Made by a program: the position numbers and the translations under genes. Source: Anabaena sp. FACHB-1237 (lineage in GTDB: Bacteria > Cyanobacteriota > Cyanobacteriia > Cyanobacteriales > Nostocaceae). Taken from it: a stretch of 64,000 nt of DNA. Location of the stretch: assembly GCF_014696225.1 (NCBI RefSeq), contig NZ_JACJPV010000002.1, forward strand, positions 1 through 64,000, in the 5' to 3' direction. Positions 39,201 through 48,600 of the stretch are shown here, piece by piece (position 1 is the first letter of the stretch; every line of letters begins with the position of its first letter). A model generated the notes under the pieces. That model did no database searches. It saw only the letters and a list, made by a program, of their open reading frames with translations, and was not told the origin of the DNA.

Positions 39201-40015
39201 CTAACATAACCATTTGCACTAGCATCAAATGTTTTACAACGTCCATCTGGTGCTAACATTCCTGCTTGAGAGAAGGTAATGGTGACATCTGGTGTTAACA
39301 TTAAATTTACACCACCAGCCAAGGCTAAATTACATTCTTTTAACCTTAAACTTTGACAAGCAATATGTACAGCAACTAGAGAGGATGAACAAGCGGTATC
39401 TACTGCTAAACTAGGTCCTGTTAATCCTAAGAAATATGATAGTCTGCCTACGGCAGCACTAAAAGCATTACCAGTTCCAAAATAAGCATCTATATTATCA
39501 GTTCCAATAAATCTTTGAGAATAATCACTACTACTAATACCAATAAATACGCCAGTTAAACTATTAAATAATTTTTGGGATACTTGATGGCTATTTTCTA
39601 ATGCTTCCCAACATACTTCTAATAATAATCTTTGTTGGGGGTCTAAGCTTTGGGCTTCTCTCGGAGAAATACTAAAAAAGTCGGTGTCAAATTTATCTAC
39701 AGGATGGTTAATAAAACCACCATCACGAGTGATTATTTTACCAGCTTTATTCACATCATCATGATAATAATCTTCATTATTCCATCTATGGTTAGGTACA
39801 GGAGAAATTCCATCTATTCCCTTTTCTAATAGTTGCCAAAAAGCATCAGGAGAATTTGCATTTCCTGGTAGACGACATCCCATCCCAATAATTGCTATGG
39901 GTTCTTTTTTCTCATTTTCTAATCTATCTAATTTTTCCTGCAAAATGTCTATTTGTTTAATCGCATTTTGCATTAAGTTTCTGTAGTCAATGTTTGGGTT
40001 ATTTTGGTTTTTCAT
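33290..40015 (-). CDS. Type I PKS module, KS-AT-DH-MT-KR-ACP
   Basis: 2241 residues. KS ('DTACSSS', 'EAHGTGTSLGD', 'NIGHLEAA'), AT (554-860, malonyl type 'SHAFHS'), DH (about 930-1190; His953 present but the HxxxGxxxxP Pro is Leu962; 'LLDSCFQ' has the second Asp), C-methyltransferase ('LLEIGAGTGGTT', about 1434-1445), KR and ACP ('LGMDSL', about 2150). The KR keeps 'TGGWGGLG' (about 1848) but its catalytic Tyr is His1996 ('GQSNHSS') and the usual 'NWGPWAE' region reads 'NLSAVSQ', so reduction may be lost. Predicted step: malonyl extension plus alpha-C-methylation. Residues 554-904 are identical to the preceding gene. Fourth of the operon's PKS set by order of transcription is next, 66 bp away. 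Confidence 0.92.
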   Translation of the reverse strand: MKNQNNPNIDYRNLMQNAIKQIDILQEKLDRLENEKKEPIAIIGMGCRLPGNANSPDAFWQLLEKGIDGISPVPNHRWNNEDYYHDDVNKAGKIITRDGGFINHPVDKFDTDFFSISPREAQSLDPQQRLLLEVCWEALENSHQVSQKLFNSLTGVFIGISSSDYSQRFIGTDNIDAYFGTGNAFSAAVGRLSYFLGLTGPSLAVDTACSSSLVAVHIACQSLRLKECNLALAGGVNLMLTPDVTITFSQAGMLAPDGRCKTFDASANGYVRGEGCGVIILKRLSDAIADNDNILAVIRGSAVNQDGPSGGLTVPNGPSQEAVIHQALNNGNLKPADISYIEAHGTGTSLGDPIEIGALGAVFAKNHNSENPLIVGSAKTNIGHLEAAAGIAGLIKLVLQLQHQKIAPHLHFTTPNPYINWSDLPVVIPTKLTPWEVTEKSRIGAVSSFGFSGTNSHIIVEEYPQIKQVVNTENRENTLTLSAKTEDALKELVKSYHDYLISNSQLNITDICYTSNVGRSHFQYRLGIVTSDKQELISQLENIDHLNIGYSRKTPKISYLCSGQGSQYIGMGRELYNTEPIFKQNLDKCREILFEYIETDIIEIIHTENDLLDQTAYTQPALFAIEYSLYKTWEHYGIKPDIVLGHSIGEYPAACIAGIFSLEDGLKLIAHRGKLMQKLPKNGKMVAVQTTAEKIEPLINQHSEQEIAIAAYNGTNSIVISGNSTIVDKIVKQLEKQNIKTKQLQVSHAFHSPLMQPILDEYRQIANQVNYNSPKIPIISNLTGEIAENNITTAEYWVNHIIKPVKFAQSIQTLQKLGYTTHLEIGPKPVLLGMASQIIEDNNDNHTWLPSLRPGTTERKQILQNLASLYTQGADIKWENIYSQPQHKIQLPTYPFQRQSYWVESANITLISKPKIAGKIHPLLGQKMQLPGSSQIRFESKITKDCPVYLNDHRIYGSVVFLGAGYLEMALAAGKEIFKTTDLVLEEVSFISALILPEKGETTLHFVFNMSGNKDDKIANWEIYSFTTETEENPWKIHAKGKIKPASKQLSTVKINDLLAEFENEGTQEFYNQIIDLAYGPLLRNMEQVWQSSGKTLSKINLQPAIAKETKDYIIHPALLDSCFQTMFTLFSEVKVSYDAPYIPIGCQSFQLYQQPENQLWTYAQLHPIDTPNPQTLSTDVYLYNLDGKLVAFIKGLQGKKTTSKALFGSQKTTLTNLLYDIEWREKVRFGKHISSPLLSVIDINKKIDNTKYLTARNELNNYREVHEKLEQLSLDYVIQALLEIGWNYKIGDTFTSSSANHKFGVIPLYERLLHRMLQILAEAGIIKELKTKWQIIKDLPIVTPEKQQKNLLSKFPQATAELTLLHRCASQLSGVLIGKIDPVELVFPQGDLTVATQLYQNSPVAQVMNKLVAETITISLQNIPSDRGIKLLEIGAGTGGTTSYILPHLNSEKTEYVFSDIGSLFTSKAQAKFADYPFISYKTLDIEKDPISQGFQPHSFDIIIAANVIHATQSIAETLTNVQKLLVPGGMLVLLEVTTRQRWLDLIFGLLDGWWRFTDTDLRADYPLLSPSQWQNLLNKTQFKQVVNLPQGENLPIALSQQSVIIANSDITIKSTSARNWLILADDDGVGEKLAEELSQQGETCYLAFAGSKYQKHQLNGKNKFHKFTINPRNPDDFAELINTVTTSGNLYGVVQCWSLNNGNDAISSAELANLTALGCGSTLFLVQAIVNSSKLSSTPRLWLVTQGVQPAPTRNPIVSGVSQSALWGMGKVISLEHPELKCVRIDLDPHAKITEKAASLALEIWSEDTEDQIALRYDQDHSDRYVARLIRSPQTHTETAITCDENGTYLITGGWGGLGLLVARWLIEKGAKNLVLVGRNKPQETAQIQIRELEQAGAKITLSQGDVTDFTSMEKVITNIEKNLPPLKGVIHSVGVLADGILRQQKWANFETVMYPKVQGSWHLHKLTQNQPLDFFVLFSSVASLLGSPGQSNHSSANAFLDGLAHYRRQMGLPGLSINLSAVSQIGSAAEIKADVSVQKKGVDSINPQQVLDAMELLMSNSSVQTGVVPIEWSTALLQYNNSPFLADWQQEKQEISTSKSEFLQELLAAIPSERKSMLESHVSAIVGQVLGFKSSRKIGLDEGFFELGMDSLTSVDLRNKLQSSLGCSIPMTGAFDYPTINDMVNYLITDALNIDFVETQEGETSTITNSTIIQDKNEDLDSLSEDEIALLLAAELNN
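37304..38355. repeat. 1052-bp duplicated AT segment, copy in the methyltransferase PKS
   Basis: Identical to 42937-43988 in same orientation (offset 5633), except for one G/A difference at 38075 that is synonymous (Ser AGC/AGT). It covers the AT domain and the post-AT linker of the PKS at 33290-40015. Similarity stops sharply at both ends. Confidence 0.95.
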
Positions 40016-40071
40016 ATTTTATACTTAACTTGTTTTAAATTGTTATATTATTGTTGTTTTTTAGCTGAAAG

Positions 40072-43000
40072 CTAATTATTGAAACTCGTCAACTTTGATG
40101 ATAATAACATGGCCAATTCATCATCTGTCATATCATCTAAATCATCTGTTGCTGGAACTTCAGAAATTTCTTCTATGACAGTTTCATAAAAATCAATTTC
40201 TAATACATCCTCAATTAAATAATTAACCAACGCTTCTAAAGTAGGATAGTCAAATAACATTGTAGAACGCACAGAACAGCCTAAACTAGATTGAAGGATA
40301 TTTTTTAATTCTACCGCCATAAGTGAATCAATACCTAAATCAAATAGTCGTTCTCTTAAACTTATTTGTTCTGGTATCTTCATTCCTAAAATTTTGGCGA
40401 TATGACCACGAATATGAGACAATAGTAAATCTTTTCTGGCACGAATAGGCGCGTCCTCCAATTTTTTGATAAATAAAGAAGATTGCTGAGATTCTACTAC
40501 ATTTTGGGAAGATATAGCAGATATAAAATTATCTAATAATCCCATTGTCGCATCTGGAGATAATTGTTGGGAAAACCTTTCCCAGTCAAGAGAGAAAACG
40601 CCTATTTGATGATGATTAGTATTCATAAGCTCATCTAAAGCCCTAAATCCCAAATTCACAGGAATAGAAGCAAGACCTTGAGCTTGTAAACGAGTTAAAT
40701 ACTGTTCCCCTAAACTAGCAGCCATACCACCTTCTGCCCAAGGTCCCCAACTAACACTTAAACCCGGTAAACCCTGACTCTCACGATAACTCATCAAAGC
40801 ATCCATAAAACCATTCGCAACCGCATAATTTCCTTGACCCGCAGAACCCAACAACGACGCTATAGACGAAAAACACACAAACAACTCTACATCTAAATGC
40901 CGTGTACAATCATGTAAATACCATGTTCCATCCACTTTTGGCTGCAATACCTTACTAAACCTATCCCAACTCATATCAGACAACATTCCATCATCCAATA
41001 CCCCAGCAGCATGAATCACACCCCGTAAAGGCACATCTGTTTCTATCTGGTTTATCACATTTTCCACATCTTCCCGTATTCCCACATCTCCTAAATACAC
41101 AGACACATTAACTCCAGACCCTTCCAATTCAGTAATTACCCTTTGTGCTTTGGCTTGAGGTGCATTTCTACCCATCAAAACTATATTTCTGGCACCCTTA
41201 CTAACTAACCATCGCGCTATTTCTAACCCTAACGCACCTAAGCCACCCGTAATTAAATAACTTCCTTCTGCATTTATTTTTATTGTCTTGGTATTTTCTG
41301 CTAACTTAGCCGTAGTTAACCTCATCACATAACGTTCATTTTGACGATAAGCAATTAAATTTTCCTTATCATTAGATAACAATACTTCCAATAATACATT
41401 ACCCTTCTCTACTGCTGTCATTTCTGATGTGATATCTACACAACGACATTGATATTCTGGATGTTCTAAAGCAATAACTTTGCCTAAATTCCATAATGGT
41501 GCTTGTTGTACCTGTATTTCTATTTTCTCATCCCCTATTTTCTGGGCATTTTCTGTCACCAAATATAATTGAGGTTGTTTTTTCTTATTTCCTATTTTTA
41601 TCAAGGTTTGCAGTAAGTTTAATACCGTACCACAAGTCATTTCTTGAGATGTTATTACATCTGATATTTTGGTGTTTAAACTCCATAAATGAATAATGTC
41701 ATTAATGGTATTATTAGCTGTTATTTCTGTGAAAACTTTTCCATATTCTTCTGGTTTATTCACAGCTATTTGATAATGTTGACTATCTACTTTTTTGTAT
41801 TTTGTTCCTGGCTGAATTATGATGGTATGATATCCAGCATTTTCTAAAGCTGTGATAATTTCTTTATCTGCTTTATTTGCTGATGCAAATATGAGTAATG
41901 TTTGTTTTTCTGACAGTTGTCTTTTATTAACAACATCCGATTTTTGCCATTCTATTTGATAATACCAATCTCTGAGAGTTCCTTGTAAAATCGTTTTCAG
42001 TGCTTCTTTAGATGCTTTTCTTGCTTGGAAGTTGGTTATTTTAGCAATTATTTCTCCTTGGTTATCAAAGATGGTGATATTTCCACTAATGCTACTATTT
42101 TCGTTATTTTCTTGTGCTGAGTTAATTATTTCTGCATGACACCATATTTCATAATTGTTTGTGAGGTTTGGTGTTTGATAAAAGCTGAATTTTTCGATGT
42201 GGAAGGGTATATATATATAGTTGTCTTTGTCTAGTTTATCTTTTTGGTTGGATGTGGCTTGACACATTCCTAATACTTGAAAGCAGGAGTCTATTAATCC
42301 AGGATATAATTGATATTGTTGGGGACTATCTGGTAATTCTGGTAATGATAGTTTTCCTAATGCTTCTTGGGTATTACTCCATGCTGTTTCTATCCATTGG
42401 AATGCTGTTCCTAATGTATATCCTGCGTCAGTAAATTGTTGATAGTGTTCTTTTCCTTTAATTTGTTGTGCACATCTTTTTTGGATGTTGATAATTTGTT
42501 GTTTGTCTATTTTTTCTATTTGTTTGCTGTTGTCTAGGGTAATTTTTCCGTTGACGTGTTGTATCCAGTGGTTTGTGGTTTCTGGACTGATAATTTGAAA
42601 TTTGTGTTGATGGTTGTTTTCTGGTTCTATGATTATTTGGATGGTTTTATGTTTGTCTTCAGCAATAATTAATGGTTTTTGGAAAAATACCTGTTCTAAG
42701 GTACATTTTGTGGTTTTAAATGTGTGTTTTACTGCTTGTAAGGTGAGAGAAACATGGGATGCTGCGGCGAGGATGTTGATGTTGAAGATGCGATGATGTT
42801 CTTGATGGGGAGGGTTATTGGTTGTAAGTTGGTTTTCGTATCTTGTTTGACTGCTGAAGGGGAGGTTGAGTTGGTTTCCTAGTAGGGGATGCTGGTTTTT
42901 GTTGGTTGTGTTGATGTTTGTTTTGTTGGTTTTGGTTTCTACCCAATAGGATTGTCTTTGGAAGGGGTAAGTTGGTAGTTGGATCTTATGCTGCGGTTGT

Positions 43001-45678
43001 GAGTATATGTTTTCCCATTTTATATCTGCCCCTTGAGTATATAAGGATGCTAAATTCTGTAATATTTGTTTTCTTTCTGTTGTTCCTGGTCTTAATGATG
43101 GTAGCCATGTATGGTTGTCGTTATTATCTTCTATAATTTGACTGGCCATTCCTAGTAATACTGGTTTTGGTCCTATTTCTAGGTGGGTTGTATATCCTAG
43201 TTTTTGTAGGGTTTGAATACTTTGGGCAAATTTTACTGGTTTGATGATGTGGTTTACCCAATATTCAGCTGTGGTAATGTTGTTTTCTGCTATTTCTCCT
43301 GTGAGGTTGGAGATGATGGGTATTTTGGGACTGTTGTAATTTACTTGATTTGCTATTTGACGGTACTCGTCAAGTATTGGTTGCATTAATGGTGAATGAA
43401 ATGCGTGTGATACTTGTAATTGTTTGGTTTTAATGTTTTGTTTTTCTAGTTGTTTGACTATTTTATCTACTATGGTGCTATTTCCTGATATTACTATGCT
43501 ATTTGTTCCGTTGTATGCAGCTATGGCTATTTCTTGTTCTGAATGTTGATTAATTAATGGTTCTATTTTTTCGGCTGTGGTTTGTACTGCTACCATTTTG
43601 CCATTTTTTGGTAGCTTTTGCATGAGTTTTCCACGATGTGCTATGAGTTTTAACCCGTCCTCTAGGCTGAATATTCCTGCTATACAAGCAGCAGGATATT
43701 CTCCTATACTATGTCCTAATACTATATCTGGTTTGATGCCGTAGTGTTCCCAGGTTTTATATAGGCTATATTCTATGGCAAATAGGGCTGGTTGGGTGTA
43801 TGCTGTTTGGTCTAATAGGTCGTTTTCTGTGTGGATTATTTCGATTATGTCTGTTTCTATATACTCAAAAAGTATCTCTCTGCATTTATCTAGGTTTTGT
43901 TTGAATATTGGTTCTGTATTATATAGTTCTCTACCCATTCCTATGTATTGTGATCCTTGTCCACTACATAAGTACGATATTTTGGGGGCTTTTTTACTGG
44001 TAAGTTGATTGGATACTATATTTGTATCTGTGTTTTTATCTAAAAAATTCTGTAATTGTTGATGAAGATTTTTACAAGATTCTGTAATTATAGCTAAACG
44101 GTGATCAAAATGCGATCGCCCACTATTTGCTGTAAAACATAACTTACTCACAGATATTTCTGGCTGTTTCTCCAACAACTGAATATATCTTTTGGCTACA
44201 TCCTGTAAAGCCTGTTCTGTTTTTCCTGACAGTGCTAAAAGATGTCCAGATGTTTGGGAAATTTCTGAATTAATATACTTTTCAACAGATGGTGCTGATT
44301 CTAAAATTAAATGTACATTAGTTCCACTCATCCCAAAACAACTAATACCCGCCAACTTTTGTCCATCTTTTTCTGGCCAAGGTGTTAATTCAGTGGGAAC
44401 TTTTACAGCTAATTTATCCCAAGCTATATAAGGGTTAGGTGTTTTAAAATGTAAATGGGGTGGAATTTGTTCATGCTGCATCGCCAATACAACTTTAATT
44501 AAACTCGCTACTCCCACTGCTGCTTCCAAATGTCCAAAATTTGTTTTTAAAGAACCAACGATTAAAGGTGTTTCGTTGTGACGATTTTCTCCCAATACCC
44601 GTCCTAATGCAGATACTTCTATGGGATCTCCTAATGGTGTTCCTGTACCATGAGCTTCTACATATTGAATTTGTTCCGGTTTTAATTTGGCATTTATCAC
44701 CGCTTGTCTAATTACAGCTTCCTGTGCTGAACCGTTAGGTGCTGTTAATCCATTGCTTTTACCATCATGGTTAGCTGCACTTCCGCGAATAACTGCCAGA
44801 ATATGATCATTGTCAGCGATCGCATCTGATAATCTTTTTAAAACTACTATCCCACAACCTTCTCCCCTCGCATAACCATCCGCAGATGCATCAAAAGTTT
44901 TACAACGTCCATCAGGAGATAAAGCCTTACTTTTAGAGAATAAAATAGTACCAATAGGAGACAACATCAAATTTACGCCTCCTGCTAGTGCTAGGTTACA
45001 TTCACGGGATCTCAAACTTTGACAAGCCAAGTGAATACCCAGAAGTGAAGATGAACAAGATGTATCTAATTGTACCGTTACTCCCTGTAGTCCCAAGGTA
45101 TAAGCTAACCTACCCACCCCAATACTGCGAGCATTGCCAAATCCAGTATAAGCATCTACCTGTTCTAAAGTATCAAAATTAATACAAAGATGTGCATAAT
45201 CATCCGCACTCATCCCAATAAATACCCCAGTGGAAGTACCTTTGAGTTTATCAGCAGAAAACCCGGCATTTTCTATCGCTTCCCAAGTAACTTCCAATAA
45301 TAAACGCTGTTGAGGATCCATTTCCATTGCTTCACGGGGAGCAATACCGAAAAATTGCGGGTCAAATTGCTCTACTGCATCTATAAACCCACCATAACGA
45401 GTGTACATCTTTCCCGGTGCGTCCGGGTTAGGATCATAATAAGCGTCCACATCCCAACGTTGCGGAGGAATTTCCGTAATTGCGTCTATACCATTTTCTA
45501 ATAAATGCCAAAATGAATCAGCATCTTTAGCACCTCCAGGAAAGCGGAAACCCATGCCGACAATTGCTATCGGTTCGCTTTTTTGACGTTCTGCGTTTTC
45601 TACTTGAGTGCGTGCTTGTTGGAGTGCTTTGAGTATTCTTTGTGAGTCTGTGGTATTTTGTAGATTATTGTTAAGCAT
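40072..45678 (-). CDS. Type I PKS module, KS-AT-DH(degenerate)-KR-ACP
   Basis: 1868 residues. KS ('DTSCSSS', Ser before the Cys instead of Ala; 'EAHGTGTPLGD'; 'NFGHLEAA'), AT (564-860, malonyl pattern), a DH-like region (about 925-1215) whose HxxxGxxxxP motif reads 'HRIFNINILAA' (Gly and Pro lost), KR with 'TGGLGALG' (about 1471), 'LDD' and the catalytic Tyr1618 in 'GQGNYAVAN' intact, and ACP with 'GIDSL' (about 1782). The LDD motif marks a B-type KR. Predicted step: malonyl extension to a beta-hydroxy, with dehydration doubtful. The DH part is very rich in Asn, Gln, Thr, Lys and His, unlike the flanking domains. Twelve bases after the KS-ACAD-ACP gene, so tightly coupled. Confidence 0.92.
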   Translation of the reverse strand: MLNNNLQNTTDSQRILKALQQARTQVENAERQKSEPIAIVGMGFRFPGGAKDADSFWHLLENGIDAITEIPPQRWDVDAYYDPNPDAPGKMYTRYGGFIDAVEQFDPQFFGIAPREAMEMDPQQRLLLEVTWEAIENAGFSADKLKGTSTGVFIGMSADDYAHLCINFDTLEQVDAYTGFGNARSIGVGRLAYTLGLQGVTVQLDTSCSSSLLGIHLACQSLRSRECNLALAGGVNLMLSPIGTILFSKSKALSPDGRCKTFDASADGYARGEGCGIVVLKRLSDAIADNDHILAVIRGSAANHDGKSNGLTAPNGSAQEAVIRQAVINAKLKPEQIQYVEAHGTGTPLGDPIEVSALGRVLGENRHNETPLIVGSLKTNFGHLEAAVGVASLIKVVLAMQHEQIPPHLHFKTPNPYIAWDKLAVKVPTELTPWPEKDGQKLAGISCFGMSGTNVHLILESAPSVEKYINSEISQTSGHLLALSGKTEQALQDVAKRYIQLLEKQPEISVSKLCFTANSGRSHFDHRLAIITESCKNLHQQLQNFLDKNTDTNIVSNQLTSKKAPKISYLCSGQGSQYIGMGRELYNTEPIFKQNLDKCREILFEYIETDIIEIIHTENDLLDQTAYTQPALFAIEYSLYKTWEHYGIKPDIVLGHSIGEYPAACIAGIFSLEDGLKLIAHRGKLMQKLPKNGKMVAVQTTAEKIEPLINQHSEQEIAIAAYNGTNSIVISGNSTIVDKIVKQLEKQNIKTKQLQVSHAFHSPLMQPILDEYRQIANQVNYNSPKIPIISNLTGEIAENNITTAEYWVNHIIKPVKFAQSIQTLQKLGYTTHLEIGPKPVLLGMASQIIEDNNDNHTWLPSLRPGTTERKQILQNLASLYTQGADIKWENIYSQPQHKIQLPTYPFQRQSYWVETKTNKTNINTTNKNQHPLLGNQLNLPFSSQTRYENQLTTNNPPHQEHHRIFNINILAAASHVSLTLQAVKHTFKTTKCTLEQVFFQKPLIIAEDKHKTIQIIIEPENNHQHKFQIISPETTNHWIQHVNGKITLDNSKQIEKIDKQQIINIQKRCAQQIKGKEHYQQFTDAGYTLGTAFQWIETAWSNTQEALGKLSLPELPDSPQQYQLYPGLIDSCFQVLGMCQATSNQKDKLDKDNYIYIPFHIEKFSFYQTPNLTNNYEIWCHAEIINSAQENNENSSISGNITIFDNQGEIIAKITNFQARKASKEALKTILQGTLRDWYYQIEWQKSDVVNKRQLSEKQTLLIFASANKADKEIITALENAGYHTIIIQPGTKYKKVDSQHYQIAVNKPEEYGKVFTEITANNTINDIIHLWSLNTKISDVITSQEMTCGTVLNLLQTLIKIGNKKKQPQLYLVTENAQKIGDEKIEIQVQQAPLWNLGKVIALEHPEYQCRCVDITSEMTAVEKGNVLLEVLLSNDKENLIAYRQNERYVMRLTTAKLAENTKTIKINAEGSYLITGGLGALGLEIARWLVSKGARNIVLMGRNAPQAKAQRVITELEGSGVNVSVYLGDVGIREDVENVINQIETDVPLRGVIHAAGVLDDGMLSDMSWDRFSKVLQPKVDGTWYLHDCTRHLDVELFVCFSSIASLLGSAGQGNYAVANGFMDALMSYRESQGLPGLSVSWGPWAEGGMAASLGEQYLTRLQAQGLASIPVNLGFRALDELMNTNHHQIGVFSLDWERFSQQLSPDATMGLLDNFISAISSQNVVESQQSSLFIKKLEDAPIRARKDLLLSHIRGHIAKILGMKIPEQISLRERLFDLGIDSLMAVELKNILQSSLGCSVRSTMLFDYPTLEALVNYLIEDVLEIDFYETVIEEISEVPATDDLDDMTDDELAMLLSSKLTSFNN
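42937..43988. repeat. 1052-bp duplicated AT segment, copy in the KR-type PKS
   Basis: Partner of 37304-38355. Here the unusual strand composition of the repeat (G/T-rich on the plus strand) continues beyond its low-coordinate end into the DH region (about 42000-42936), whereas at the other copy it stops at the repeat edge. Confidence 0.95.
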
Positions 45679-45690
45679 AGTTTTTTAAAG

Positions 45691-48600
45691 TTAAAAATTG
45701 GTTAATAATTTTTCTAATGCTGCTAATTCAGAAGCAATAGCATCATCAATATTTTCATGATGTTTACTTTCATCATTTTCAGGTTGAGATAATTTAGGAA
45801 TTGGTAATACTCTTTCATCCTCCATTTTAGTTGTTATTGGTAGATCATTACCAATTTCCTTATTTAAGTAATTAGCTAAGGATCTAATTGTGGGAAAATT
45901 CCAGAGTATAGTTACTTCCAAACTAGATTTTAAACTAGATTGTAACCATTCTTCTAAATCTTGGGCTAATTCCACTGCTGTCACTGAATCTATGCCATAA
46001 TCAGCAAAAGATGTATCAATATCTATCGTATCCGCATCTATTTTTAACTTCTTAACTAACCAATTTTCAATCCAATTTTCAATAGATGCAGATGTTTCTG
46101 ACTTAATAGAATTAATGACTATTAATGGTTGTTTTACTTCCTCAACTATTGGAGTTATGGATATTTGGTTATCTTGAATAAATTCCTGTTTTAAGAATTT
46201 ATCCAGTTGATGATTTTCTCCTGCTAGAGTTTGTTCAATATCACCAATTGTGGCTATATAATCTGATATTTGTTGGGTAATACTTGCAGAATTACTAACT
46301 ATTAATTCTCCAGGAATACCATGTAAAATTTGTTGGGCTTTTTGTTCAAATTGTAATTTTGCCCAATTAAATGCCCTTTTTAATGTTTCTGTATTACTAT
46401 TAGCATAAGCTGATTCTACTGCTGCTAATAATATTCCCCAAGTGACAATTTCTCCTGTTCTAATATGGGCATATTTTAACGCGGTTTGCTGATCATTAAA
46501 AGATGTATTTTTTCTACTAAAATGTTTTTTAATTTTGCTAACGATATATTCTAATTCCTGGGAAGTTTCAGGACTTTCTAAACCATCACAGAGGAACTTA
46601 TCCAACTCTGCAAAATTATTCATTACCCTTGAACCCAGAAACATATTTAAAGTTTCCGTTGGTCCTTCAAAAATGCGTAATAACCTTGCATCTCGTAAAA
46701 TTTGCGGTGCAATGTTACTTTCAATATAACCCCTTCCTCCTAATAATTGTACCAGTTGGTCTGCGGCTTGCCATAAAAATTCAGGACCAGAGGTTTTACA
46801 AGCTATATAAGCTGCTTCAGGCACAGGAAATTGAATATCTAAAAGTTTGGCAATTTTGAAAACTAAGGTTTCTAATGTAGTAATTGCAGCCGTTAAATCA
46901 CTCAATTTTACTAATGTGATAGGGTTATCCAATAACCTACCCGTGGAAACATGACGACGGCTACTATATCTTAACATTAATTGAGCGCATCTTTTCATGC
47001 CTCCTAAACTAATTGCCCCTAAACCTAAACGGCCGACAAACATCGCATCCTGTGCAACATCCATTCCAAAACCAATTTTCCCTAATAATTGTTCTTGGGT
47101 AACAGGAACATCATGAAAATAAATACTATTTTGTACCATTCCTCGCATTCCCATAGTTAATGCTTCTGGTCCTTGTTCTAAACCTGGACTATTTTGAGAA
47201 ATGACAAAACTACTAATACCAATAGGGTGGTTATTTTCATCTAACATTTGCGCGAAAACGTTAATAAAGCCTGACCAAGAACCTGTTCCTATCCACTCTT
47301 TTTGTCCATTTAATACCCAACCATTTTTAGTGGGTTTTGCTGTGGTAGAAATTGCCCTGGGGTTTGAACCAGCACCTGGTTCTGTGATAGCAAATGAGAT
47401 TAATTCTCGACCTTGTGCTATTAATGGTAATATATATGATTTGGTTTTTTCATTAGCATAATTTAATATTGGCCGAGTTCCTAAAACATAATGCACTCCG
47501 ACAAAAGCAGCTAATGTCATATCTATAGCCGCTAGTTGTTCAAATACCCGAAATGTATCATAATAATTTAGTTCTAAACCGCCATATTCTTCGGGGACTT
47601 GCATTCCTAAAAGTCCTTTGTTACCAAAGTCTAATATTATGTAAGGAGGTATACTACGACGTTCATCTATGAGACGGGAATTGATTCTTTTACTAGCATA
47701 GTCTCTTAACCAACTAATGAGTTCATCAGCTTTTTTATGACTCGTTTTTTGAGGGTTTAGGGTTGCTTTTGGGGCTGAATATTGTTGACTTTTTTCAGTA
47801 TTTGTGGAAATATTAGATTTTTTAAACCAATAGGGCGATCGCTGCCAAGGATAATTAGGTAAAATGACTTTATTGTAGTTACTATTTTGATGAAAACTTG
47901 AATAAAAATCCTGCCAATCTATGGTTAATCCTTCGATATAATATTGTTGTAATTCTTGTAAAATTTGCAGATGCTCCTCGCTGGTAATTACCGCAGCTTT
48001 ACGTTTTTTCTTTCCTGTGAGTTTACCTGCTAAATAATTTCCTGGTTTATTGGTTAAAAAATTATTTAATTGTTGGTGAAAATCTTGATGAGATGTTCCT
48101 ATAATTGCTAACCTATGATCAAAATGCGATCGCCCAAAATGAGCAGTATAACATATATCTCCTAAATCTATTTCCTCATCTTCTAAAATAAACTTCTCAT
48201 AACGTTTTGCTAATTCCCGTAAAGCTGTTTCAGTCTTAGCAGAAATTGTTAACAGATATGCTGATAATTTTTTTTGGCTAAGTTGTTGATAATTCGCTTC
48301 TTCTACTATTATATGGGCATTAGTTCCCCCAATGCCGAAGGTACTAATACCAGCTAACCGTGAACCTGTAAAATTATCCCAGTTTTCTAACTTTGTGGGA
48401 ATTGCAAAACAAGTTTTATCTAAAGAAATATAAGGGTTTAACTTTTGTAAATGCAAATGTGGCGGAATTTGTTGATGTTGTAATGATACAATAACCTTTA
48501 ATAAACTTGCCATTCCTGAAGCAAGTTCTAAATGGCCAATATTCGTTTTTACCGCTCCTAAAAAACATTTTTCATCTGGTTTTCTCGACTCCATCAAAAC

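Noticed and set aside
36900..43990. Plus-strand frames inside the PKS genes as genes
   Set aside because: They are shadows of the minus-strand PKS reading frames, and those at 37297 and 42918 are just the duplicated AT read backwards.
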